The notes below the pieces were generated by a model. That model did no database searches. It saw only the letters and a list, made by a program, of their open reading frames with translations, and was not told the origin of the DNA. This document shows positions 53,484 to 61,770 of a DNA stretch of 64,000 nt, in pieces. The stretch comes from Halictus rubicundus (taxonomy: Eukaryota; Arthropoda; Insecta; Hymenoptera; Halictidae). Position numbers and translations under genes: made by a program. Every line of letters starts with the position of its first letter. Position 1 is the stretch's first letter. Where the stretch lies: assembly GCF_050948215.1 (NCBI RefSeq), contig NW_027488637.1:558001-622000 (forward strand), given 5' to 3'.

Positions 53484-56400
53484 TCACATCGTACCTGTTG
53501 TGTTTACGTTATGTGCTTCCTTGTCTGGCCGATGATATTGCCGGAGACTTGTCGCGTGGAATGTGCCTCTGATAGCTCCTGTCTGCGGGCGTCGCAGAAC
53601 GTACGTCGCGGGACCTTTTCTCTCTTTCACCTCGTACGGTCCTTCGTATAGGTGAAAAAACTTGGCGACTTCTCGCTCAACGGCGTTTGAAATGGGATTC
53701 GTTCTTAGCAGGACAGTGTCACCGATGTCAAATTGTACGTGCGTCCTACCCTTGTTTGCTCGTTCGCATCGTTTATGCGCCTTTCGTGACACATTACGGA
53801 ATGCTAGTTGCAATTTTTGTTCCACTGTTCCGTCGCTCAGTTTTTCTTGAATAAACCATTTGGTCCATGGTCGTGTGGGCGGTTTTCCCAGAAGGAGCTC
53901 CATCGGCGTGAAACCCGTACTGTCGTGTATCACCTCGTTACAGCAGGTTTCCACCACTTTCACCCATATGGCCCACGATGTATGTGCCTTTGCCGCTAGC
54001 GTGCGGAATATTCGCCCAATTTCGCGATTCACTCTCTCGACAGGGTTACTTTGAGGATGTCTAACCGATGATAATATGTGTTGGATCCCTTCTTCGTGTA
54101 ACCTCTGTGTCCACTTTTTAGAGGTGAATTGGGTCCCATGGTCCGTCAGCATTTTCTGTGGCTTACCATATTGCGGGATGTAGTTTTTAAAGATGCGCGT
54201 GAGCGTTATTGCCGTCGTCGCGTTTTTAACAGAATAGAGCTTAACGAACTTAGTAAATAGTTCTTCAATTACTAAGATATATTTGACACCTCCCCTTGAT
54301 GTTGGTAATGGACCATAGTAGTCTATTGAAACGATCTCTAGTGGCTTTTTGGGCAAAATTGTTTGCAGATCGAAATGCAAAGCATGTGTTGGAATTTTAA
54401 CACGTTGACAAATATCGCACGTAGCTATCAATTTACGCGCATATCGGTGAAGTTTTGGAACATAAAAACTTTCAGCAACAAGTGCTATGGTTTTGTCGCT
54501 ACCGAGATGCGCGTATATTTCATGCACTTCCGTAATTAGTCGGTCACGCAGCTGAGCGGGAATCACGGCCCTGACTTTACCGGTCCGATCCACGTGATAT
54601 AAAGTATTCTCGTGGATTCTATACCTTTTGATGGTACATTTATCCTGCCGGGAATACTTTTCTATAATCGCGCGGATCCTGTCGTCCCCCTGTTGCCAAT
54701 TAGACAAACTTTTAAGCGCCTTTGCGAGTTTCGTGGACATGGCTTGCGCCACCGCGGCGAGGATGGGTACTCGAGTTTCGCGGCCTACGTTGTCTTTGTC
54801 TGACTCGTTATACGACCGGCTCATTACGTCTGCTGGGATGTTTTCCTTGCCCGGTCGGTACCGAATTTCGACGCGGTAATCTTGAATTGACAAAATCCAC
54901 CGCGTGAGACGCTGGTTTAATAGCTTACTGCTCATTAGGAAAGTGATTGCCTTGTGGTCAGTTAACAGTATTATTTTTGCACCATATACATAGGATCTAA
55001 ACTTTCCCAATGCCCAGACTATCGCTAATAATTCTTTTTCGGTGGTAAAATACGTTAATTCTGGTCCTTTCAACGTTCGACTCGCGAATGCTACTGGCCG
55101 CAGATTTCCCGTCGCGTCTCGCTGCTCGATCACGGCTCCGACTGCAACGAAGCTCGCGTCGGTGGCCAGGTAAAATTCTCTGCTGGCGTCCGCATATTGC
55201 AGTGCCACTTCTTTACAGAAAATTTGCTTCGCTTTTTCGAGCGCTGCCTCTTGTGCCTCGTTCCATGACCATCGTTTTCCCTTTTTTAAGAGGGTCAGTA
55301 ATGGTGTTGTGACATCAGCATGCTTGTCCGTGAACTTGCTGTAGTAATTTATGAGTCCGAGAAATCCACGTAGCTGTTTTACGTTTCGTGGTACCGGAAA
55401 TTCTCGAATTGCTGCGAGTTTTTCCGGATCTTGTTTCAATCCTTCTGCCGACAAGACGTGGCCGAGGAATTTGATTTCTCGTCTCATAAAGTGACATTTA
55501 TCCAAGTTGACAGTAAGGTTGTGCGCCTCCAATCGCTCCAACAAGGTCGTCAGGTGTTGCATGTGCTCTTCGAATGTTCTTGAGAAGCATAAGATATCAT
55601 CAATGAAGTTCACCACGAAGCCCTCCATTCCTTCAAGTACCCGCCGTAGGGCTCTGACCAGACTTGCACTGCTTGTCTTGAGGCCAAACGGTGTTACTAC
55701 GTATTCATAGCACCTCCCGCGATACATGAAAGCAGTGTACTTTCGTGATGCTTTTGTTAGTGGAATTTGCCAGAAGCTGCTCGTTAGATCGAGACTTGTG
55801 AGAAAATCCACCTTCTTGAAGCGTTGGAAGATTGCATCCGGTGTTTCTGACATTTCGTGGTCGTCAACAAGAGCTTGATTCAGCATTCTGGCGTCCAGAC
55901 ATAGACGGAGCGATCCGTTCTTTTTTAATACGGGAACCACTGGATTGATATACGGGCTCTTGCTGGGTTGTATGATGTTATTGTCCAGCATTCTTTGTAT
56001 CTCCGCATCGGCCGCCTCTAGATATTTTAGTGGTGTGGGATATGTCCTGCAAAAATACGGGGTGTCCGCCTTTACGTGCAGGTGATGTTCATAGCACGTA
56101 AGACGTCCTATCTCCTCTTTCCAAACTCGGGGAAAGGACTCGATCACCCGTTGCAGTTCTTTCTTTTGCCGGGGAGTTGCTTGAACGGCTTCCAATGATG
56201 TTAGATTGTCTTGACGCGTGACAGAACCTTTTATTGTTCTGAGCGCTTCCGTTTCGGCACTTTCTTGACTCATCTTGATGACGACTCCTGTTCTGTCGGT
56301 TGATATTATTAGTGTGTCATTTGCAAAGTCGATCGTAGCCTTTGACTTTCGTAACGTGTCTACGCCTATGATCAGATCACAGATTAGTCCGGGAACGATT

Positions 56401-56849
56401 ACTACCGGAGCTTCTAATGTAACCTCTGGGTGCGTGATGGTTACCCATATTTGTTTTTTCAGTCGGGCTGATTTACTGCCCGTTGCTCCAATTACGACTG
56501 CTCCCGAGACTGGTAGCATGGGGCACTTCTTCAAGTGACCTTGATGTTTTAGGTACCATTCTTCTGACATAGCTGTTACGGTGCTGCCTGTATCGACGAG
56601 AGCTTTAACGGGAACGCCCTCGATTTTCAAGTAGACCTCTGGACTGTTATTGGTCCCTAGGACTGGTCTTGATTGGTGACATTCCTCGTTGGTGAGGTCA
56701 CGTCGGAGGTCTCCGAAAATCGATCCAACTGTTAAGCAGAGGTCTTCCCTAGATGGTTCCTTGGAGGTGGCTCTTATCTGAGTGGGGAAGTCGCTCAGAT
56801 GTTCTTCTGAGTTCCTCCTTACTCGTTTTCCGAGATGGATATTTCTTCT
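53484..56849 (-). CDS. pol: Gypsy Pol polyprotein (protease, RT, RNase H, integrase)
   Basis: The frame opens after a stop at 56850-56852 and runs 1121 codons to a TGA at 53484-53486. It has no ATG near its start, and its first ~28 bases overlap the end of gag in the -1 frame, so it is expected to be made by ribosomal frameshifting. Numbering from the Leu codon at 56630: aspartic protease LVDTGS (11-16) and LIIGVDTL; reverse transcriptase LDLTSSFWQIP, FGLKTSSAS and FIDD (342-345); RNase H Asp491, the Glu in TEKELLA (about 533) and Asp558; integrase zinc site His703, His708, Cys738, Cys741; catalytic core Asp770, Asp830 and Glu865; and a GPY-type end with EGPYEV (about 996-1001). All catalytic residues are present and no stop interrupts the frame. 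No chromodomain is seen. It would act in cytoplasmic particles and then at the chromosome. Confidence 0.95.
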   Translation of the reverse strand, partial: RRNIHLGKRVRRNSEEHLSDFPTQIRATSKEPSREDLCLTVGSIFGDLRRDLTNEECHQSRPVLGTNNSPEVYLKIEGVPVKALVDTGSTVTAMSEEWYLKHQGHLKKCPMLPVSGAVVIGATGSKSARLKKQIWVTITHPEVTLEAPVVIVPGLICDLIIGVDTLRKSKATIDFANDTLIISTDRTGVVIKMSQESAETEALRTIKGSVTRQDNLTSLEAVQATPRQKKELQRVIESFPRVWKEEIGRLTCYEHHLHVKADTPYFCRTYPTPLKYLEAADAEIQRMLDNNIIQPSKSPYINPVVPVLKKNGSLRLCLDARMLNQALVDDHEMSETPDAIFQRFKKVDFLTSLDLTSSFWQIPLTKASRKYTAFMYRGRCYEYVVTPFGLKTSSASLVRALRRVLEGMEGFVVNFIDDILCFSRTFEEHMQHLTTLLERLEAHNLTVNLDKCHFMRREIKFLGHVLSAEGLKQDPEKLAAIREFPVPRNVKQLRGFLGLINYYSKFTDKHADVTTPLLTLLKKGKRWSWNEAQEAALEKAKQIFCKEVALQYADASREFYLATDASFVAVGAVIEQRDATGNLRPVAFASRTLKGPELTYFTTEKELLAIVWALGKFRSYVYGAKIILLTDHKAITFLMSSKLLNQRLTRWILSIQDYRVEIRYRPGKENIPADVMSRSYNESDKDNVGRETRVPILAAVAQAMSTKLAKALKSLSNWQQGDDRIRAIIEKYSRQDKCTIKRYRIHENTLYHVDRTGKVRAVIPAQLRDRLITEVHEIYAHLGSDKTIALVAESFYVPKLHRYARKLIATCDICQRVKIPTHALHFDLQTILPKKPLEIVSIDYYGPLPTSRGGVKYILVIEELFTKFVKLYSVKNATTAITLTRIFKNYIPQYGKPQKMLTDHGTQFTSKKWTQRLHEEGIQHILSSVRHPQSNPVERVNREIGRIFRTLAAKAHTSWAIWVKVVETCCNEVIHDSTGFTPMELLLGKPPTRPWTKWFIQEKLSDGTVEQKLQLAFRNVSRKAHKRCERANKGRTHVQFDIGDTVLLRTNPISNAVEREVAKFFHLYEGPYEVKERKGPATYVLRRPQTGAIRGTFHATSLRQYHRPDKEAHNVNTTGTM

Positions 56850-58432
56850 TCACCAATTCCAATGCCTTCTTCAGGGTTTTCTTCCTCTACCTGCGCCGCT
56901 CGAATGTGAGTCGGGCGAGGATTCCATCGTCGATCCTCCTGATTTCGACCCTCGGGACGCCGCTCTTGCTGTGAATAATTTTTCCTAGATGGACGTGGGA
57001 TTTCTGGCGCCCTGCGTTGATACTCGCCCATTTGACGCTGAGGTTCCCTTGAAGGTCGTTGGCTAGTTTCGTTGGACTGCGGGCGCGGCCCGCTCGACCC
57101 GTATGTTTGGCTCCGGGGTGGTGGTTCGTAGCTCGGACGTGGAATCCATTCCTTTTCGCCAGATTGTCTTTCGTTCGTCCGCTGCCGGTTGACCGTTCCG
57201 CCATTATCGAATCGTTCTAATAAAGCCAAGAACGAATCGATGGTAGTTATGTTCTGTCCCAAAACGCAGTCGTCCACTGCTTGCGTAAAATGTCGGGCAA
57301 GAGACAATACGATTTCCTCGTCAGCAGGTCGTGGTACGAGGTCACGTGCGCCTCCGATCAACCTCATGGCATACGCCACGCGTGTCAATCCGGGTTCTGG
57401 GCGATATACACCGGAATCGAGGTTATCCTTTATTTTTCTTTGGATGGCCGTGCTCCAAAATCGTTCGAGGAATAGTCGGGAAAAATGATTCCACGAAGTC
57501 ACTTGTTCGGTGACTATGTCCCACCATTCGCTTGCCACCCCTTTTAGTGCCTGCGTAATGATAAACTTTAGCTCATCGTCTGGCACTCGTGCGGCCTCGA
57601 TGAATTGCCGCATCTCGCGGAGAAACCTCGGAGGTTTTTCCGTAGCTTTTCCCTCGAAAACTGGGAGTTTGGGTTTTACGGCGAATGGCCTTGATGCGGC
57701 AAATTGCGATGCCTCTAACCTCGTGGATTCGTACGCTTGCCATCGGTTATTGGGAGCCTCTGGCTGGATGGAGACGCGTGGACGGTTCATCCCTCTTGAG
57801 ATGTGTTGTTCGATGCGTTGCTCACGAGAATGAGGTTCTCTTGCATCTTCATGTGAGGCAACGCGGCGTGGTATCTCCGACAGCGCGAGAACTTCGTCGA
57901 AGCCGTCGTGCATCTCCTTACGGAGACGCTCCTCGATCTCTGCGGCCAGCAGTGATTCGCGGTCAATTCGTGTTTCTATTTCGCGCCTCCAATCTCGCAT
58001 CTCGCGCTTGTGCGCACTAATCCTGTCGTATAACTCGTCGTTGCTAATCATGGTTTCCCTGATTTCGGCTAACCTCGCATCGAGTTCTTGTTCGCGTTTT
58101 TTGTTGGCCTCTATTTCGCGATCTAATCGTGATTCTACTGCGAGTTTCCAGTCAGCAATTTGTGCACGGGCTTCCGCGTTTTCAACGTGCATACCCATCC
58201 CCGCGGCGAGCTTAACCTCGAGTTGGAGGATTCGTTCGTCCTGTCGCGAAATTTTTGATCGTAAGTCGCGAATCAAATCGCGCAACTGCTCTATACTCAT
58301 CGCGTCAAGGTGGTCGTCAAGTTGGTCTTTTGGCGGAGAAACTACGTTTGTCCCGGAACCTGACTCGATATTTCTCACAACGACTGGTGTCCCCGGATTT
58401 TTCCGCGACCTTGCTCGAGTTTCAGTTGACAT
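56819..58432 (-). CDS. gag: Gypsy Gag structural protein
   Basis: A 537-residue protein. The frame is open farther upstream to about 58495, but that part runs through the primer binding site without an ATG, so the first ATG at 58430-58432 (MSTETRARSRK) is chosen. Residues about 45-190 are charged and heptad-like, a probable coiled coil. A capsid-like region follows (about 260-420), with PVFEGKATEKPPRFLREM, a double Trp (SEWWDIV) and the W..F...F...F pattern of retrotransposon Gag. The tail is rich in Arg, Pro, Gln and Ser, then acidic (EEENPEEG). No CCHC zinc knuckle is present, so RNA binding probably relies on the Arg-rich tail. Gag would form the particle around element RNA. The stop TAA is at 56819-56821, inside the start of the pol frame. 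Confidence 0.92.
   Translation of the reverse strand: MSTETRARSRKNPGTPVVVRNIESGSGTNVVSPPKDQLDDHLDAMSIEQLRDLIRDLRSKISRQDERILQLEVKLAAGMGMHVENAEARAQIADWKLAVESRLDREIEANKKREQELDARLAEIRETMISNDELYDRISAHKREMRDWRREIETRIDRESLLAAEIEERLRKEMHDGFDEVLALSEIPRRVASHEDAREPHSREQRIEQHISRGMNRPRVSIQPEAPNNRWQAYESTRLEASQFAASRPFAVKPKLPVFEGKATEKPPRFLREMRQFIEAARVPDDELKFIITQALKGVASEWWDIVTEQVTSWNHFSRLFLERFWSTAIQRKIKDNLDSGVYRPEPGLTRVAYAMRLIGGARDLVPRPADEEIVLSLARHFTQAVDDCVLGQNITTIDSFLALLERFDNGGTVNRQRTNERQSGEKEWIPRPSYEPPPRSQTYGSSGPRPQSNETSQRPSREPQRQMGEYQRRAPEIPRPSRKNYSQQERRPEGRNQEDRRWNPRPTHIRAAQVEEENPEEGIGIGEEEISISENE
56822..56849 (-). promoter_or_regulatory. gag-pol overlap, probable -1 frameshift zone
   Basis: Pol lies in the -1 frame relative to gag, and the two open frames overlap only in these ~28 bases. 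The best slip candidate on the minus strand is GGAAAAC (plus positions 56825-56831), just before the gag stop. It matches the X-XXY-YYZ rule only partly, because the first triplet is not uniform. Its use is inferred from the layout. Confidence 0.55.
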
Positions 58433-58476
58433 GTTTAAGATCAATTCCGACTGGTTTAATGTACCTGAACCTCGCC
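58433..58476 (-). other. Gypsy leader between primer site and gag
   Basis: A very short leader of 44 bases separates the primer binding site from the chosen gag ATG. It is open in the gag frame, so the leader could be translated if a non-AUG codon were used. Confidence 0.6.
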
Positions 58477-58494
58477 GTCCCTGTTCGGGCGCCA
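58477..58494 (-). promoter_or_regulatory. tRNA-Lys-type primer binding site
   Basis: On the minus strand, four bases inside the 5' LTR, the sequence is TGGCGCCCGAACAGGGAC. These 18 bases are the well-known complement of the 3' end of tRNA-Lys(UUU), the site used by lentiviruses. In the element it would anneal the tRNA that primes minus-strand DNA synthesis. Confidence 0.92.
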
Positions 58495-58498
58495 AATA

Positions 58499-60004
58499 TG
58501 TAACCGTTTATTTTATCTTTTAACGCTTCCTGTGCGTGATCGGCAATGATCACACTTCTTGAATCAAGGGACGGTTACCACCCTTGGATAGCTCGGTTCG
58601 TGTCTGTGAGACGGAGAGGTTCTATCTACTTTTAAATCAATCGGAGATGATGTGGGAGGTAGAATGACAGTATATTTTGTCCTTAATGCTTTACAATTTG
58701 TTTATGCGTTCGCGTGACGCAGTACGACTTTAAATTCTATTGAGTATACAATTCTAGTTTAATATTCGCCCATTTCATTAAGCTCTATTATATAAATCAT
58801 CACCGTGGTGGTGCGCTCGTTTGATTTCAATGGCCTCTACGCCTAGATGTTTCGGCTCGATAGCGCGATTCGCGTTCGGTATTCTTTTATGATTTCGTGA
58901 CGGTCTTTCGACGGATGTGAACGCGTCACGATTTACCCGACTGACGGAGGGCCGCCGCAGCACACTTGCACTCGGCTGATTTCTCAGGAAGAGTGCAAGT
59001 GTGGCGTCGCGTACAAAGTGTCCGTCACTCTTCCGACCCTGAGGATCGCATCGATCGTCACTGGTAGTGGGTTACGATGCTTTCCGGTGTCGGGGAGGTG
59101 ACTTCAACCGCACTAACCCGTACGCGGATCACAACGCGATATTCGTGATCCCGGAGGGCCGTCGCAGCACCCCCGTACTCGGCTGATTTCTCAGGAAGAG
59201 TACAAGTGTGGCGACGCGTACAAAGTGTCCGTCACTCTTCCGACCCTGAGGATTGCATCGATCGTCGCTGGTAGCGGGTTACGATGCCTTCCGGTGTCGG
59301 GGAGGTGACTTCAACCGCACTAACCCGTACGCGTATCACGACGCGATGTTCGTGATTCCCGGAGGGCCGTCGCAGCACACTCGCACTCGGCTGATTTCTC
59401 AGGAAGAGTACAAGTATGGCGACGAGTACAAAGTGTCCGTTACTCTTCTGACCCTGAGGATTGCATCAATCGTCACTTTCAGTGGGTTAAGATGCCTTCC
59501 GGTATCGGGGAGGTAACTTCTACTGCACTAACCCGTACGTGGACTACGACACGATATTCTCAAAGATGGAAGACACTCGGGATTGACACGTTATCCTCGT
59601 CTCGTCACCTCACCTGGATTACTATGATGTTTATTTGCTGTCGTGCGGTTTGCACGACCAGCTCCTCGGTTTGAGGTGTGCGCGAGGCGAGGGCAACGTA
59701 GTCGGTTTGACTATCGTTCCCGAGTCGGTTTGACTCTCACCGCCGCGTACCGAATTTATGGGATCTTCCCGGATCCGCGTGTTCGCCCGATCGCGTCTAG
59801 ACGTAGAGTGCTGGATCTATCGCTCGCATCGACCTCCTTCGATCGCTATCGAGTGGGGATCGATGCTTGCGCATGCTAATTAGTGGGAGATCCTGCGATC
59901 CTTTGTTACGAAAAGGACAGCAGGACGACGCGGAACGCTGTGGTGGGGGCCCGCGTCACTCGGGCAACGCGTTGCTTGATCGATATGTAATCGATACGGT
60001 TACA
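58499..60004 (-). repeat. 5' LTR of the gypsy element (1506 bp)
   Basis: Same length and ends as the copy at 50690-52195, with no difference noticed by eye. For a minus-strand element this right-hand copy holds the promoter that drives gag-pol. The ~208-bp unit is again present three times (58945-59564). TCCT follows at 60005-60008 as the target duplication. Confidence 0.95.
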
Positions 60005-60837
60005 TCCTCTATCCTATAATATCATATATCCTACCCTATCCTCTATCCTATCCTATCCTCTATCCTATAATATCATATATCCTATCCTATCCTCTATCCT
60101 ATCCTATCCTCTATCCTATAATATCATATATCCTATCGTATCCTATATCCTATCCTATCCTCTATCCTATCCTATCCTCTATCCTATCCTATCCTCTATC
60201 CTATCCTATCCTCTAGCCGATCCTATCCTCTATCCTATCCTATCCTCTATCCTATCCTATCCTATCCTCAATCCTATCCTATCCTCTATCCTATCCAATC
60301 GTCTATCCTATAATATCCTCTATCCTATCCTATCCTGAATGCTATTCTGTATCCTATCCAATCCTCTATCTTATCCAATCCTCTATCCCATAATATCCTC
60401 TATTCTATCCAATTCTCTATCCTATCCATTCCTCTATTCTATAATATCCTCTATCCTATCCAATCCTCTATCCTATCCTCTATATTATCCTATCCTCTAT
60501 CCTATCCTATCCTTTATCCTATAATATCCTCTATCCTATCCTATCCTCTGTTGTATCCTATTTTCTATCCTATCGTATCGTCTATCCTATCCTATCCTCT
60601 ATCCTATCCTATCCTCTATCCTATCCTATCCTCAATCCTATCCTATCCCCTATCCTATCCTATCCTCTATCCTATCCTATCCTCTGTCGTATCCTATTTT
60701 CTGTCCTATCCTATCTTCTATCCTATCCTATCCTCTATCCTATCCTATAATCTATCCTATCGTATCCTCTATCCTATCCTATCCTCTATCCTATCCTCTC
60801 GTCTATCCTATAATATCCTCTATCCTAACCTATCCCC
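60005..60837. repeat. CTATC-pentamer satellite between two insertions
   Basis: Satellite between the gypsy element and the R1-clade fragment. It is a near copy of sequence starting near 62208. The spacing is 2203 bp at the left (ATAATATCATATAT landmark at 60016/62219) and 2186 bp farther on (60339/62525), a difference of one 17-bp monomer. The gypsy target duplication is its first 4 bases, and the R1-fragment target duplication (60822-60837) is its last 16. Confidence 0.9.
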
Positions 60838-60859
60838 TTTTTTTTTTTTTTTTTTTTTT
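60838..60859 (-). other. Poly(A) tail of the R1-clade fragment
   Basis: Twenty-two consecutive T on the plus strand, i.e. A22 at the 3' end of the minus-strand element, directly abutting the target duplication. Confidence 0.93.
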
Positions 60860-61267
60860 CGAGGAGGTAATCTCGTTACGGATACCCGAACCCCCCCGGG
60901 GGGGGGTGGTCCGGGTTATGTGGGACTCCTCGGCTGGTTGGTGCAACGCCGAGTATACCCACTAACTCCTCCCCGTCCGTCCCTAGACTCCTGGGGGCAC
61001 CCGTGCTCTGCGCGCGCATGTCAATCCGGTGTGCCCCCGCCTTAGCATACCACCCAGGGGGGGGACGCGGCCCCCTCCCGTACCTACTCTATCCGAAGGC
61101 ACCACGCAACGGACGACGTGGCGCCTTCCCCCCCTGTTAGGCCGCCCGATGAGCTTCCGGGCCCCCGACCGAGATGCCCGGCGGCCTCCGGGGACGCCGT
61201 TGGTGACCGAGTGTAAGGGGATATCCGATCCCCCGCCTCGAGATCATCAAGGGCGTCCCCGCTCGCG
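60860..61267 (-). other. 3' UTR of the R1-clade fragment
   Basis: About 400 bases between the ORF2 stop and the poly(A). Very GC-rich, with a C7G9 palindromic run at 60891-60906. No separate gene is supported. Frames that cross it on both strands are shadows of the high GC content. Confidence 0.75.
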
Positions 61268-61770
61268 TCAGAGGCGTCGCAACGGGGGTACGCCCCCGGG
61301 GCGTACCCTGCGGCGCCTCCCCACCCTTCGGCCGGGATCGTGATTACGCTCCCGATCCCGTTCCGCAGCCTCCTTCCGCAGCATAACCCGCTCGCAGAAG
61401 GAAGCGAACCCCCTCCACGCCTCCTCGCCACCGGCTGCCGCAGCGACAACAGCCGCGAGCGAGAGGTCGTGGCCCACCGCGCGCCGCAGGGCACGGCGCT
61501 CTCCCCCCCATGCCGGACACTCCTCCAGAGTGTGTTGCGCCGTGTCCCGCGGCTCGCCGCAGTGGTGACACGCCTCCTCGGTCTCCCTCCCGATGCGACA
61601 CAGGTAGTCGCCGCAGCACCCGTGCCCGCTCATCACCTGCGTCACACGGTAGGAGACCCTATGCCCCATCCATCCCCTGTTCCATTGATCGAACACCGGG
61701 AGGATGGCCCGAACGGCCCGCCTCTCGCCCTCCCTCGTCCCGGGAAGGCTATCGCGCCACTCCCGGGCTG
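61268..61770 (-). pseudogene. ORF2 C-terminal remnant with zinc finger
   Basis: About 167 codons of the C-terminal end of an R1-clade ORF2, open from the truncation point to a stop at 61268. It reads AREWRDSLPG near the start, then HRVSYRVTQVMSGHGCCGDYLCRIGRE in two overlapping parts, and the knuckle CHHCGEPRDTAQHTLEEC (CX2CX8HX4C). FASFCERVM and a basic tail follow. This region follows the reverse transcriptase in R1, TRAS and Waldo-type elements and helps bind RNA and target DNA. The endonuclease and reverse transcriptase are absent, so the copy is dead on arrival although the retained part has no stop. Confidence 0.88.

Larger units (their letters stand above)
50690..60004 (-). mobile_element. 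Full-length Ty3/gypsy LTR retrotransposon
   Basis: A complete 9315-bp element read on the minus strand. It has two 1506-bp LTRs (50690-52195 and 58499-60004), each TGTAACCG...CGGTTACA. A primer binding site follows the 5' LTR, then gag, pol in the -1 frame, a third ORF, and a G-rich tract before the 3' LTR. It is flanked by TCCT on both sides (50686-50689 and 60005-60008), a 4-bp target duplication. The domain order in pol, protease-RT-RNase H-integrase, fixes it as Ty3/gypsy, not copia. Intact frames and LTRs that look identical by eye indicate a recent insertion into the satellite. Confidence 0.95.
60838..61770 (-). mobile_element. 5'-truncated R1-clade retrotransposon fragment with poly(A)
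   Basis: A GC-rich insertion of 933 bp read on the minus strand: the end of an ORF2, a 3' UTR and a poly(A) tail seen as 22 T at 60838-60859. It is flanked by ATCCTAACCTATCCCC (60822-60837 and 61771-61786), extended to 17 bp if one T is shared. Truncation at the 5' end, the poly(A) tail and a long target duplication are the hallmarks of target-primed reverse transcription. Its high GC content and different protein sequence show it is not the same family as the element at 1-3982. Confidence 0.93.

Noticed and set aside
58433..58495. Extending Gag upstream to 58495
   Set aside because: The extension starts at TTG within the primer binding site. The first ATG at 58432 is the better start.
60891..60906. 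C7G9 run as a functional palindrome
   Set aside because: Mononucleotide runs in a GC-rich 3' UTR are prone to sequencing error and have no supported role.
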